DNA of 64,000 nucleotides, taken from Gamsiella multidivaricata. Lineage: Eukaryota > Mortierellomycota > Mortierellomycetes > Mortierellales > Mortierellaceae. The notes under the pieces are model-generated. The model made no database searches. It was not told the origin of the DNA and was given only the letters and a program-made list of their open reading frames with translations. The position numbers were made by a program, and so were the translations under genes. Positions 42,166-55,400 of this stretch are shown piece after piece. The stretch spans positions 124,001-188,000 of the forward strand of contig NW_026251769.1 of the NCBI RefSeq assembly GCF_025024155.1. The letters run 5' to 3'. Positions within the stretch are counted from its first letter, which is position 1, and each line of letters begins with the position of its first letter.

Positions 42166-44601
42166 ATGCCAGATCCACCAAACGTTCCCGCCAACAGCAA
42201 CGAGCATTCCCTGAAACAACCACAAATTACACACAACGACCACAACAATGTCCAAGACTCCTCTGCAGCAACAACGTCCCTGGCATCTCAAATCCAAGGT
42301 TATGCCTCGTCCGGTTTCGCATTCCCGTCCTCAAACCCCTTTTCAGATACACTGGGGCCAAGCACCCCCTTCGGTTTTGAAAGATCTCCGTCCCTGACGC
42401 CTGAGGAGACGCCTCTTGGAACCCCCACGGCCGAACTCCAAAAACTAAGTCTTGGAGTCGAACGCTACGCCCGAGCGATCGAGGACCCAGGGCTGATCGG
42501 CAGCTTCTCAGGCACAGTGCCATTGCCTACTCTGTCACAGACGCATCATACCGCAGCCAGGCGTAGGCCCTCCAATATGGCGATGGAATCGATCGCCGGT
42601 GGCGATACTGGATTGAATAACTCTGACCCCTCAAACATGAACCGTAGAAAAAGTGCTGTTGCTGATGGAGTGTCTGGTCATGGAGTGACACTTGCTTCCA
42701 TCAGACGGGCCTTCACAGGCAGACTGCACCCGCAGGATGATGGTATGATTGACCTAGAATCGAACATCAAGCATACAATCGAGGATACAAACAAGTGCCC
42801 AGAAGTTGTTGTCAGTCAAATGGAAGTCGTCTCCCACAGCGAAAAGATTGATCCGATAGAGGACCTCGAGGTTTTGAATCTAGGTGAAGGTCTGCGCCGT
42901 CGTAAGCCCAAGGGAGGTGTACTCAGTCAACTGCTAAAGCTGCAGCGTAACGAGGCCACCGCTGCCGCCGCTGCCGTAGAAAGATCTTCCTCGTTAAGAC
43001 TGCACCCACCATCATCCGCCAAGCGTCCTGCCGTCAAGCGAGTCAAAAAGGCATTCTATTACCGATCTTCTAGGAACAACTCGGCGACCAGCTTGAAGGT
43101 CGCAGCTCCTCTATCTGCCGCAACCACGCCCATGGATTCGCCCAGGGTTTCGCCCAAGATATCGCCCCGCAACTCTATGGTTCTCGACAACGAAAAACTC
43201 AAGCAAGATCGGGAAGACAACGCTGCCGCTGCCGCCGCTGCGATACTCAAAAAAGATGTAGATAATCGAACCATTCACCACGACATTGCCGAGATCCTGA
43301 CACGCCAGTCGTTCCTCATCATGATGACCAAGGCCTTGATCCTCTATGGTGCACCTTCACACAGGATCGAGGAGACATGTGTGCTACTGGCAAGGAAGAT
43401 GGAGGTTGATGCCTCATTCTCGTTACTGCCGGGTCTCATGACCGTCTCATTCAGCGATCCTGAGACCCACACAAGCGACACACGACACTTGAAGTGCAGC
43501 CAAGGAATGGATATGAGCAGACTAGCAGAAGTCCACCGGATTGCGCTGGCGGTTCTGAGGGGTGAAAGCATCGAAAAGGCGAACCGGGAACTGGAGCAGG
43601 TGACGCTGGAGCCGCCGATCTATCCACTCTGGCTGACGCTACTGGGATGGCTCGGCTCCTCTGCATGTGTGGCTCCGTTGGCATTCGGTGGTGGGTGGTA
43701 TGATATGGTCGTCGCGGGATTTTGTGGTCTAATGGTCGGTATCCTCGGTATCGTGGCCGGCAAGTTCCCGGTCTACGGCAATGTCTTTGAGATGACATCG
43801 AGTATTTTGGTCGGGTTTGTTGCGAAGGCCTTTGGCGATCGCGTCTGCTTTTCGGCTGTCGCATTGGCTGGCGTGGTGGTACTGTTGCCAGGTTTGCTAT
43901 TAACGCAGGCGATTATGGAGCTGTCATCCAGGAACATTGTCTCTGGTGCCGTGCGAATGTTCTATGCGCTCATGTATGCCTTCTTTCTCGGATTCGGACT
44001 CGCCCTTGGTGCAGAGGCCTGGGATCATGTAAGTTACAGCCTCAGTTCACTAATGAGAATGACTTTGTCGCTGCGCATCCTTTACTGACATTACGTTTTT
44101 CATTTCAAATGTTTATAGATCTCAGGAGGACCAACAACAGCTTCGCCCACGGCATGCCAGCACCCGATTAGTCGCTGGTGGTACTTTTTGATCTACCCCG
44201 CCGTCTCTGTATGCATCAACATCACCTTCAACGCTAACCTCCGCCAATGGTTCGGTATGACATTCGTGACAGCCGTAGGCCTTGTTCTGACCTTATTCCT
44301 CCAGACTGGACCCCAGATCACGGCGGCCATTGCTGCGTTTGCAGTGGGGATTACTGGCAAAGTGTATGGACGATTGACAGGGCAATTGAGTTATGTGCCG
44401 CTGTTAAGCGGTGTCCTTCTTTTGGTGCCAGGAAGTGTGGGTGTGCGTGGGATCTTGGCAATCATCGAGAGCGACCCTTCGCAAGGGTTCACGTTTGTGC
44501 TGACGATGATCCATGTGTCGGTGGCGATCACGCTTGGAATATTCTGCTCGGCCCTGGTGTGCTACCCGTTCTGGCGCAAGAGCACCTTCATGAACTTTTA
44601 G
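42166..44601 (+). CDS. ThrE/Prm10-type amino-acid exporter-like membrane protein
   Basis: Exons 42166-44028 and 44119-44601 encode 781 residues. The amino-terminal 370 residues are Ser/Pro-rich and disordered. The ThrE hydrolase-like domain follows (LTRQSFLIMMTKALILYGAP, HRIEETCVLLARKMEVDASF, LLPGLMTVSFSD), then about ten hydrophobic segments: PLWLTLLGWLGSSACVAPLA, MVVAGFCGLMVGILGIVAGK, VALAGVVVLLPGLLLTQAIM, YALMYAFFLGFGLALGAEAW, FVTAVGLVLTLFLQTG, YVPLLSGVLLLVPGSVGVRG and others. Bacterial ThrE exports Thr/Ser; fungal members include yeast Prm10/YJL108C of unknown function. The substrate is not inferable here. The intron splits DH|ISGGPTTASP in phase 0. Confidence 0.88.
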
Positions 44602-44947
44602 ATCTTTACATAGAGGCCTTGATACTCTTATTCAGGAATCATACAATAATTCGCTATCCTTATATCTCAACTATGGAAAATCAGACAAGGATGAAGAATG
44701 AATTTCTGTGTAAAAAGATATCCCGGTGCCCAAACAGTGGGATCTTTCGAGCAAACAAAAAAGGGGCCGCCGGAAAAGGGAATAGTTTATCTTCGCAGCA
44801 ATAGAGTTTACGCCCTTGGCAAAATGGCGGGGGGAGATCAGACAGATAAATACTGCTGGTGGTCCTCCTACCCATTTGCCACCCCCGTTCGCGGACACAT
44901 CCCCTTCCTTATCCTACTGGTCCTACTTCCCCTACTCCCTGCCAAGA

Positions 44948-46720
44948 ATGTCGACTGCTCTGCGGATAGCAACTTCCGCTAGGGCCTGTTGTGGCACTCT
45001 TCCCCTCCTCGCCAGAGCCTTCCTCTCGTCGACCTCGGGATCTAAATCAGTTCGATCAGTCCCACCATTGCTCCGATTCACACATTCGAATCACGCTCTC
45101 CATCGACCGAATCCTCTCCTCAGGACCTCCCCTCAGCTTCTCAAAGTCGCACACAGTAAGACCATCCCCTCCCGCTTATCAGCGTCATCATCAGCATTCT
45201 TTGTACATTCGAGGCGTGTCGTGTCCACAACTGCAGCCCCTGCTGCAAAAGCCGAAGAGGACGAGCCGATCCAGGGCTCCGCACCTTCATACGAGCGTCA
45301 TCTCCTGATCTGCACAGGCACACCCTCCGAAAACTGGGTCAAGAAACCTGAACTTTCAGATCCGTACCACAATCTCCTTATGACTACCGTCCGTGGACAG
45401 GAAGTCAAGGTCAACTTCACGGACGAGCCTTCGGGGGAACACCAGGAAGATATTCTTTCGTCCAGAGGTCCGAGACACGATTTGATCCTCTTTCCGGATA
45501 ATGTCAAGTTCAGAGGGATCCGGTACGAGGCCTTCAGGGATCTCTCGCGCTTTTTGGAGCAACATCCTAGTGGTACCCTGCGTCCGAAACTCGAGAAAAT
45601 GATCTCGGAAAGGACTTCTCTGAACAGCAAGAAATCTGCTGCCACCAGCAGTGTCAGAACCGAACTCATCCCCGGAAGCGGCGAACCCATCACCATCGAT
45701 TTGATCGCAGAGCCGAGTGCAGTTCTCGTCTGCACCCACGGATCGCGCGACTGCCGCTGTGGCGAACAAGGTGGAGACTTTTACAGGGTTCTCAAGGATA
45801 TGGTCCAGGCAACCGGATTAAGTGGCTCGATCAAGATATATGGGGTCAGTCATATTGGCGGACACAAGTATGCGCCTAACACAATCATGTACCCCTCGGG
45901 CGACTGGCATGGTCATCTGTCGGAGCTGGATTCTGTGGATGCGCAGCAGATCTTATTTGATGCCCTCGCAAACGGTGGAATCGCCGGTAGAGTTAGAGAA
46001 CGTCCACAAGCAGATCCGGTCATGATCGACAAATGGAGAGGGCGCATGGGTATGAGCAAAGAGGAGCAAATCCAGTTGTATCAGCAAGTGCTGAAGAAGC
46101 AGAAGCAGCGGTCATTAGGATCGGGTCAACTGCCAGGACAGCAGCAGCCTCAGAGTCTGTTCTCTGCGCCGGGCGATGATTTGTATGAGGACGATGGACT
46201 GAAGGACCAGAAAACGGCGGTCTCAGTCGAGTCTGAGAAGCCCTCAACGAGCCAGGTAACAATAGGAGATGGGGCGTCGCGGGTCAGGGTTGTATTCGAG
46301 ACGTATCAAAAGGTCCGCACAGAGATCGATGCCAAGGTCGGCGAGAGGATTCTGGATATTGTCAAGGATAAGGATCCTAGTCGCCACGGCATTTATCAGG
46401 CACTCGAATGCACCTGTGGTGGCCAGTTAGGTAAGTTGGAAACTTCTTTGCCCACCTTCATTCAAATGCACTTGCTTTGACATTCGTATTGATAATTGAC
46501 AATCGTAATTTTGTATCTCTTGATTTCCTATCTTCCAGAATGCGCAACTTGTCACGTCTACATTGAACCACCTTACAGTGCAAGACTGCCTGGAGTCACA
46601 GATGCAGAAGAAGACATGCTCGAGTACGCTGTCGGCCGCAGAGATTCCTCTCGCTTAGGTTGCCAGATCAAGATCCAGCCTGACTTGGAGGGCATGGTTA
46701 TCAAGTTACCGCAATACTAG
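44948..46720 (+). CDS. Sucrase/ferredoxin-like (AIM32/Apd1) domain fused to adrenodoxin-type 2Fe-2S ferredoxin
   Basis: Exons 44948-46430 and 46539-46720 encode 554 residues. The start gives an Arg/Ser-rich mitochondrial presequence (MSTALRIATSARACC). The thioredoxin-like Suc/Fer domain has FPDNVKFRGI, VCTHGSRDCRCGEQG and GVSHIGGHKYAPNTIMYP, the CxxxxxCxC and HxGGHK signatures whose Cys/His bind a 2Fe-2S cluster in Apd1/Aim32. A charged Gln/Lys linker (about residues 360-430) leads to a second domain, VRVVFETYQKVRTEIDAKVG, CGGQLECATCHVYI and SSRLGCQIKI: an adrenodoxin-type CX5CX2C...C set. The intron falls exactly within the C-x5-C loop. Both domains keep their ligands, so the protein may carry two clusters. 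An upstream in-frame non-ATG extension is rejected. Confidence 0.9.
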
Positions 46721-47140
46721 AAATAAAACAAAAATAGAACCTCATCAACAAGAACAACCACTTCTCGACAGTAACCTCTTATGTGTGTCTTTTGCAGATA
46801 TATTATCAGGTCAACCGTCAACCAAGTAGTTAGCAGTTAACAGCACAGCGTGAAGCAGAGCCGTAATACAAGTGAAAAAGAGAACGGTTTTCCGAATGCA
46901 GATGAAGCGTGCATTTACTGCCCTTCTTTTTGAACAATTTTGCATAAAAAACAAATTGCGAGTAGTTAACGGATGATGCCTCTGGGCCGTAAGTGTCGCC
47001 GCTCTACTCTCAATAAAACGGACATAAGCAGCGATGGCTGTCTCTTTATTTTTTCAATTGCGCGCCTGGATTCAGCTTCTTACACATCCTCCTTTCCTCC
47101 TCTTACAGCTCCCCTGCTCCAGCACAATTAAGTTTTCATC
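46721..47140. promoter_or_regulatory. Intergenic region upstream of ATG22
   Basis: 420 bases with no gene. A pyrimidine-rich stretch at 47080-47110 precedes the ATG22 start. Confidence 0.4.
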
Positions 47141-49262
47141 ATGGCACCAAAGATATTTTCAGAGAGCGCCAGCACTCTGAAAGTCCTCACAGAACTGGAT
47201 TTGGACGGCCATGAAGAGAAACAACATCATAAACCACTTGTGACACCTCTTAAACGATCTGAGCTCTGGGCATGGGTAAGTGTTCGTAAGGAACTTGAGT
47301 CGCATGTCGAATGGATCTGTAACCAATAACGCCACTAACCTGGTTCTATTACCTCCTCCATGTAGTACATTCAAAACGGAACGTAAGTGGGTATCTGCAC
47401 CGCCATAACGAAAAGAACTGTCATCGTATCTAATCTTCACCGAGCACTCATCCTGTCGCTTTCTCGCCCCTTGTTATTGTCAACCAGATACTGTGGTTAC
47501 GGATGGGTTGCCAGCTCGTTGTTAGCCCCGCTTTTAATCCAAGACATGGCCTCCAGGGCCGGCGTGATGGCCTCAGACCACACCATCTCCTGCAACGTTA
47601 CCATCCCAGGCTTCAAATGCGTGACTTTAGTGCTGGGACGCTACCTAGAACCAGGCACCATCTCGCTCTACATCTCGTCTCTATCCTCCATCCTCAGCTT
47701 CTTTGCCTCACTTTCCATCTCGGCGGTCGCTGACCATGGATGTATGTTACACCCTCTTCATTTCTTTCTTTTTCTTATGTAGATTTGCTAATGCAGCTGA
47801 GCAAGGAGGATCTAACCTATCTGTCCCTTGACTTCTTACTTGCTCTAATTACTACACTTCAGCTTACAGAAAATCTCTACTGATCGCATTCTCTGCTCTC
47901 GGCTGCATCAACGCTCTCGCCTACTTCATCATTCAAAGCCCCTCCCTCTTCTGGGTCGGCGCAATCCTCTCTCCCCTCGGCGGAGCCTTCTTCAACATCA
48001 CCAGCGTCTTCTCTCACTCTTACCTCCCACTTTACGGACGCGCCCACCCCGACGTTCTCGCAGCTGAGTCCCGGGGTGAGTCCGTCCAGGTAATCCGGAA
48101 GATTGAGGAACAAAAGATCAATGATATCTCGGCCTACTCGGCCGCGGTCGGGAATATCGGCGCAGCGTTGATTTACGTTGCATGTATTGGTATATCCTTG
48201 AGCATGAACGAGAGCCCGTTAAGTCTCGAGATCGCGATCGCATTTACGGGCGTGTGGTGGCTGATGTGGACCCTGATCGTATCTCCTTACCTGGATGCGC
48301 GGCCAAATGAGCCCTTACCCAAGGGAACCAATTGGGTTGTTCATTCCTGGAAAAAGAGTAAGTTTCACCTGTGTCTTTCATGCTGTTGCTTCGCCATCCT
48401 AGTAGGCATTCCAGCCAAAACTAATCCGCCTTTCCGCCGTGATACGCTTCGTGCCCTTTGTGCGATTTGTAGCATATGACACCTTATGCTCAGCCCGCAA
48501 ACTCCCCGAGATCTTTAAGTTCATGGTCTCCTGGTTCATTCTCTCGGACGGTGTTAACACCATCCCCACAATTCTCTTCATCATCCTCTACCGTGAACTC
48601 GGCTTCACCCACGTTCAATCCCTCATCATCTCCGTCCTCCTTACCGTCATGGCCTTTGTAGGCGTCTATGCATTCATGTTCTTCCGCAAGCTCTGGTCCC
48701 TGAGCACACGATGCATGATCCTTCTCTGTCTGGCCCTCTACACGCTCTTGATAGCTTACCTCACCATAGTCCCGTTTTTTACAGACAAATTTGGGTTGAA
48801 AACTGTGGGTGAAGGATGGGCCTGCACACTCTATATTGGATTAATTATCAGCACCTTCTATTCTTCTACACGCGTGTTGCTGTCGGAGATGTGTCCCGAG
48901 GGGGATGAGAATGAGTGGTTTTCGCTCTACCTCCTGGCAGACAAGGGATCTTCATGGTAAGTGCTATTTCATTTTTCTTCTCGAGAATGCTCGATATGTT
49001 TATACTGGCACTAACATCCTCTTTTTTTTTCTGTTGTTTCTATATTTTATAAATGTTTAGGCTGGGTCCACTCGTTACAGGAGCAATCTTCACTGCTACA
49101 GGCGACTATCGCAAAGCATTCTGGTTCCCTCTTGGTTTAATCGCCCTTGGCGTCGCGATCCTTCTCACGGTCGACGTCGATCTAGGAAAAGATCAAGCCC
49201 AGCAGTTTGCTAGGGATAAGCGCGAAAAGTTGCAACGGTCTCGACAACAGCCTTCTTTTTAA
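47141..49262 (+). CDS. ATG22: ATG22-like vacuolar amino-acid permease
   Basis: Exons 47141-47275, 47366-47382 (17 bases), 47488-47741, 47863-48357, 48473-48956 and 49061-49262 give 528 residues. Atg22 is a major-facilitator-type effluxer that releases amino acids from the vacuole after autophagy. The signature opens LKRSELWAWYIQNGTYCGYG. About twelve hydrophobic segments follow, with SISAVADHGSYRKSLLIAFS, LSPLGGAFFNITSVFSHSYL, SWKKTYDTLCSARKLPEIFK, WFILSDGVNTIPTILFIILY and WFSLYLLADKGSSWLGPLVT. The exon 4-5 junction was set by phase: the acceptor at 48471-48472 yields WKKTYDTL. The order of motifs is complete and no defect is seen. Confidence 0.92.
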
Positions 49263-49517
49263 ATCGCCAGTTATACCCTCTACACGACATTGTGTGCATT
49301 TGTATCATAGTAATCGCATATTTTTTTCTTCGTTTACTGAAACTAGCTAATTAAACATTGGTGTAGCACAAAGACGGTGCCGTGAATGTGTACGGGCGGA
49401 AACGGGACGTGTTAAACACGCGGCGCGTCAAATCTCGTCCAATGATAATCCTTTCGATGCGTCCCAAGACTGCTGCTCAAATTTTCTACTAAACTAAAAT
49501 TCCTCGGTGGAGCTGCT

Positions 49518-51989
49518 TTAGCTTCGCTGTCGACTTGACGAAAACTGATCCAGTCCACCTGCATCCTTGGGGATCATCACCGGTGCAGAAGACGTATTGA
49601 CAGGGAAAATGCGATAATCCTCCTCAATCTCGCTGTCTTCATCATACCCCTTGATTCGGTGCCCACGGCCCATGATTCCTGTGACACCTGCATTATCTCC
49701 GTCCTTTGCGAACTCGTACACTGTCATGTCGCTGAAATATGAAGAGAGTGTAGACATGGAGGAATTTGATGGCGAAGACGGCAGGTAATAAGCCGATGGA
49801 GACGAAGACATCGCTGGCGAGGACGGCGTACTGTCGCTACCGTTGTTACTGTACTTTTTGTTGTCCCCACTGATCCCTGCGCCAATGAGCCCAGAAGTTG
49901 CTAAAACGTCCTTGACATCCGCCGAGGCACGCTCGGCCATGTTATCCTTCCCCATAAAGGCAACCTCCCGATGCCCTATATCCCGGGCCCCATCTTTCCG
50001 TCGCTCACCCGTAATCGCCGCTACAATTGGACGCTTGATCTCCAATCGCTCCCGTTGCTGCTCTAGCTGCTGCCCCGGTCTCCGGAACTCGTCCTCGATC
50101 GGATACATGAGCACATTCATCCTCAAAGTGATCACCACTACCGTATTCATCGGCACCTTCAACCAATCCGTCTCCTCGACCGTTAAGGGCTCTGACGCGA
50201 TCATCACTAAATCCTCCCGTTTCGCAGCCTCTTTGACCATCTTGTAATGCCCAGGCTTATAGCACTCAAACTTGGTTCCTGATGAGATATACAGGCTGGC
50301 GGATTCGAGCGTCAAAGAGTTGATGTAGCGCGTACACACAACCGAGACCCCATCCGTGACTGCAAAGTTCATGAACGAAGCCTCGCTGATCCCAGCGTCT
50401 TTACTCCATGCGTTGAGTTTGGAAATGGTCCTCAACATCGCTACTTTGAGAACATTGTGACAGAACGGCTCCGCCTGGCGCGGCGCCATAAGCTGACTGA
50501 GAAAGACTGCAAACACCCATTCTGAATCTGTGTTGCCATTCACAGTCAGAAAAATCTCGTCCGAGAGCGACTCTTGGACCTTGCGCTTGATCTATGAACA
50601 ATAAAACATTGGAGCTCTGTCAATCAGATAAATGAAAATTAAAAAGAACCACAATCATCCCCATCTACACCCATACCAAAAAGCTTGGTTATCAATGACT
50701 AATAACAAAAAAAAAAAAAAAGCAGTGGAAAAACTCTGCTTTTCGCTCTCTCTCTCTCTCTCTCTCTTCTCATTCATTGCTCTTCATTGCACAACCGTTT
50801 CTTCTCCAGTTCGCCCCAATGAAATGAACGGACCAACAACAATAGCGCGATATGTGCATGGATGGTGTCAGGAAGGACCATAATGATGTTAGGACAGACC
50901 ACACTGGCGTCATTTCAAAAGTGCAAGAGTTCTTTTTTTTTTACTTACCAAGTGAAAATCCGCAATCAGGCCATAGTGCATGAACATTAAGCGTCCATAC
51001 TGCCAGGGCTGACCTATTTTTTTTTATTATATTTTTGCATTCCTGTATCAGAACAAAGAGCTACGATAATAGTATGCCTCGTTTCATCTGTTGATCATCT
51101 ATTCATTCCGGAACCTGCTCAAAAAAAAAAAAAAAAAAAAAAGAAGCTGCAGGAACAAATACTTACAGTTGCTTTCTGATACCGAGCCCGCAGACGAGGC
51201 GCGCACATGGGCAAAGACCAAAGGGCTCTTGATCTTCTCTGCCAGGCGAATCAGATTCATGTTATTCCATGCTGGCGTGACCGAGGTGAATAGACAAGGC
51301 GTTGCTCCTGACTCTTGATCTGGTTGGGATTCATACCATCCTTTCAGAAGGAGAAAAATAAAATAAGATACAGTCAGTAAACTTCATGCCCTGTCCTTCC
51401 GTTGCTAATTTGAAATGCATCTATCCACATCAACGGGCTAAAAAAAAAAATATGCCCGCACGGTTTAAGGTACTCAAGTAGATGGCGACCCATAAAATTA
51501 TACAGACCCTCAAAGATGGATAGTCGGAACGACAGCTTAATTATACGGATGGATATCAAAGAATCTCATTATCGTCGAAAAGCATGCAAAGTTGCTTTGC
51601 CGACTATCTAAAGACTTACCGACACCAAATCCATCGCCTGCCGAAAAAAAAAAAAAAAAGGGCTGTGAGTGCTTGATGCTTGAATCTTGCTTTGTTGTAC
51701 AGCCCCTGTAATATTCATTTCCCTCGCATACCACTGACGCATTGTCTTCCCTGCAACCGCAACCTCGAGTCGAAAGATTGATTGATTATTGAATGTGCCG
51801 GTTTGGTCAACAGCTGTGAATCCGGTGCCGAGTACAAAAAAAGAAAAAATAAAGTTGTTATTTCTTTGCCCTGTCCTTTGAGGAATGAGCACCATTCCGA
51901 ATGCATGCATGCAAATGAACAACGGGAGCAGAACCTACATGGGCCAGCTGAATTGGCTGTCGTCCTTTGTAGAGCAGCATTCTGCACAT
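49518..51989 (-). CDS. DUG3: DUG3-like class II glutamine amidotransferase
   Basis: Exons 51939-51989, 51732-51813, 51620-51637 (18 bases), 51167-51340, 50949-51013 and 49518-50591 give 487 residues. Dug3 with Dug2 starts glutathione breakdown in the cytosol. Cys2, the amidotransferase nucleophile after Met removal, is present in MCRMLLYKGRQPIQLAH. Downstream motifs are LLTKPAHSIINQSFDSRLRL, VSGDGFGVGWYE, LVFAHVRASSAGSVSESNC and YGRLMFMHYGLIADF. The last exon completes the fold (GNTDSEWVFAVFLSQL, MNFAVTDGVSVVCTRYIN, DLVMIASEPLTVEETDWLKV) and adds a Ser-rich, probably disordered tail of about 150 residues. Introns contain long A/T tracts before acceptors. Confidence 0.93.
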
Positions 51990-52453
51990 GGCCGCGGAGC
52001 TGAACCGCTTGATATAGGTGGGATCCAGCTTGTGTTGGTTCGTAGAGAGGGTTTATTTATTTGTATGTATGATGTATGATAAATGATAAGAGTTATTGAA
52101 GAGCAAGGGGAGGAGGCAAAGCAGGAAACAAATGGGAATGAGAGTGAGGAATGAAGATCCAGACAAAGTCCAGCAAAGCGGCATGAGTGAGCAGGCCCTT
52201 TTACCCGTTGAGTCCACATCCCAAGGCACCATGACCACCCATGTGGCCTATATGTATTTCTGCATCAGAATACACTTCGAATCATCTACTCCACATGCTT
52301 GGATAAATAGTTCATCGTGTTGAGGATTAGAAGCAACAGAATAGAATACAAGTATATAATGCAAGTCGCTATGTATGTACATGAGTGAATAAATCAAAGA
52401 ATGCAATCGGGAAACACCAGCAGCAGGTCGACTGCTGTCTTAAGAGGTGTCAT
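51990..52453. other. Intergenic, no gene seen
   Basis: 464 bases between the DUG3 start and the kinesin stop, both on the - strand. It should contain the DUG3 promoter and kinesin 3' end. Confidence 0.5.
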
Positions 52454-55400
52454 TTATCTTCGTCCTGAGCCCTTCTTTCGACGCGTCAATGGAGCAGGTG
52501 GTGGCATCCCAATCGTCTCCTCCATTTCTTCCACCATAATCGCGTTCTTAGCTCGGAGTTTGCGCCTCCGCTTCTTGCTCGGCGTCGCCAATCCATCATT
52601 CAGATTCGATGTCGCATTTTCCTCAGGCATTTGCGTCGAGTTCTCCTGCGGATCCATTTCTTGGCTACTCGAGTGGTCTATCGTCGCCATGTCGAGCTGG
52701 TGTTCAAGGCTCTGGATAGCACTGCCATAGTCTGATCGATCTTCCAGTGATATGTCTGCGGGGTCGAGGGATACAGTCTTATCGGCGTCCCCGTCCTCTC
52801 TACCATCCTCCTCGACATGCCATTCCCATCTGCTGAAAAGATGTCTCTTAATAGGCTCATCCTCTCCGTTCGTGACGAAGGGGCTGTCCTGTGCTTTTGT
52901 TGCGTGTTCGTTATCCGAGGGCTGTGGCTGATCCACTTCCTCTTGGTGTCCATCCCTCGGCGAGAGTGGGGAAAGCCTTGGATATAGGGATCGAATGGGC
53001 GATATGTCCGCAAGAGGCGTGTTGACGTGATCGTCAATCACATATCGATTGCCCGAACTGTCACGTCGACTCTCCTTCTCAGGCGTCATCAATAGATGGT
53101 CCTGCACTGTCTCTGCCTCAGAATCATCGGTTTCATCGCCATCATCGGGTTGGAAGGTGTCGTCGTGACTCTCTTCGACACTCATGATCATTTGAGGATC
53201 ACTCCAGTTCACAGGACTATACTCCGAATCGCTATCTTCAAGAAGTGTAGGCGAGGCTTCGGTTAACGAGAGCCGAGCCTTTTTGATGGACTGCATAGAA
53301 CCCTGATTGTGAAGACCTCGGAGTGCCGCAAAACGCGAGGACATAAGAGCGTCTGAACGCATCTCCATCATTGAAAAGCGCCGAGGCCCGGTGTTGGAGG
53401 GGATTGAAACCATCATAGCTGGGAAAGATCTCCGATGTAAAGAAGTGATCATGGTTCCTGGATCGAATCGGTCAGACCTAAGTGCGGTCATAATATCTGT
53501 GGAACTCCCGTTATAGTCTTCCTGCATGGTGGTAACCGCATCGACGTCATCATTCGCTTCATTGATGTCCTTTACAGCCTCGATAGCGTCCTCGGTTGTC
53601 TCCCTAGAGATTCCATGGTTCTGATAGCTGTCAACAGGGAGTTTGGCTGACTCGATTACACACTTGTCATGGGTATCATCGTCCTGCCGGACTTCCTGCT
53701 CTGCGCGATCTTGGTGTTGATCGCTGTCGTCAACCTCATTCCTCTGGAGCTTGACATCCTTAATTAAACGACCAACCTGGGCCATATTCTCAATAGCCAA
53801 TTCGTCTCGAAGTGCCTTCTCGATAAACTCCTCATTCTCGGCAGCGTTTTTAACGAACGCTTTATCCTGTGCACCCTCTTCCAGAATTAACCCATTCAAA
53901 GACTGAGCAGCTTCCTCGACAGCCAATCCATTCTGACCCTGGACCGCTTCCTCAACGAAATTATCGTCCTGTGAGTCTTCATCGAGGATTGTCTCTTCCT
54001 GAGCAGCATAGTCGACAAATGCCTCATCCTGGGCAGCCTGCTCCACCGCATACTTTTCCGCATCCTGAATGGTTTCCATCATTCCCAACCCCACGGTTGC
54101 AGCCCTTGCAATCTCAGTGACTGTTGTAGAAGAGTTCGTCCGCCTCGCATATCTGCTCTCTTGATCCATCACTGAAGAAATATGATTTTCCGTCGTTTCA
54201 TATCGCTGCGCTGTGGGCTTAACTAAAAAGGCTGCAGGAGTGCCTTCCGAGTGGCTGCTGGGGACCCTGATATTCGACCTCCTGTGCATGCTGGGGGCGT
54301 CGTTGAGCCATTGTTGCCACGCTTTAATAGTGTGATTGGCGTCCTCGAGTGCCCGTTCCAATGCTGCTCTCTTTTCTTCGCTCTCGGCCAATGCGCTTCC
54401 AAGGAGCTGTAACTCCTCTTCTTTCGCCTGATTCTTCGTTTCGCACTCTTCCATAATCTGACGAATATTCTCGGTGGGGACTGGGGCTCTCTTGTTCTGA
54501 TTGTCGGATTTGTTGCTGATGACGTCCACGGGCTCAAGAACAGGAGGGCTAGATGACCGTCTCGAACGCGACTTTTCGATGACAGTCTCCATAGCCAAAG
54601 CCGGAGGGCTGGCTGATCGCGTACAAGTTTCTTTTTTTGAAAAGGCGACAAGAAGCTTGCTTGTCAGCTGATCCATGAACTGCTCCCGTGCTTGTCCCTC
54701 AATCGCACTGCATCTACCCTCAGCGGCCGCAAGTTTCTCGTACAGGTCCTCAACTTGATGCTGAAGTGTTGAAATCAATATGCTCGACTCTAGGTTGCCA
54801 TCTACATCATCCTGGCTACGGCTCGATTGGCCACTAACAAGCGGGGATCTAGCGGTTGCCGATGACTGTTTCTTTTGCGTGGGAGTACTCGGAGTCCTCC
54901 GGATGGGGCTGCTTTCGTCCTTTGAACCGCGTTGTCGTAGTGTTGAGACATTCATTGCCACTGATGAGAACCTCAGGCTTTGGATGGTCTCATCGAACTC
55001 GTTCTGGAATGGATTTACGTTAATAATTAGGCACATTTTCGAGTTCTTTGACTTTCCATCCAAAACGCCTTGAAAGAGCTGCGTGAGTTTGCTGTGGCGA
55101 TAAGGGACCATTTGAGGGACCTATTACAAATTGAGGTTCAGAGGTGCACCGTAGTATATGTTAGCTAAATTGTTCGTTTCCATTAAACCCACAGACTACC
55201 AAGCACAATTGTTGCAAACGTACTTTTGAGGCGCCTATCTGATTTAGTCGTAAAACTTCCATGCAGTGGCCAAGAACCATCAGACTGTTGTTGATATTGC
55301 CGGCCTCTCTCCGTCGTTGTCCAGTGCTGTTAGTGTTCCGAACGCGCTCCGATCCGGCTAGATCCACGATCGACAGTCGCGAAACAGATGTTTTGCCCTT

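Noticed and set aside
44816..44947. Upstream in-frame extension of the Suc/Fer-ferredoxin protein
   Set aside because: It lacks an ATG, reads as low-complexity leader, and the ATG at 44948 gives a clean mitochondrial presequence.
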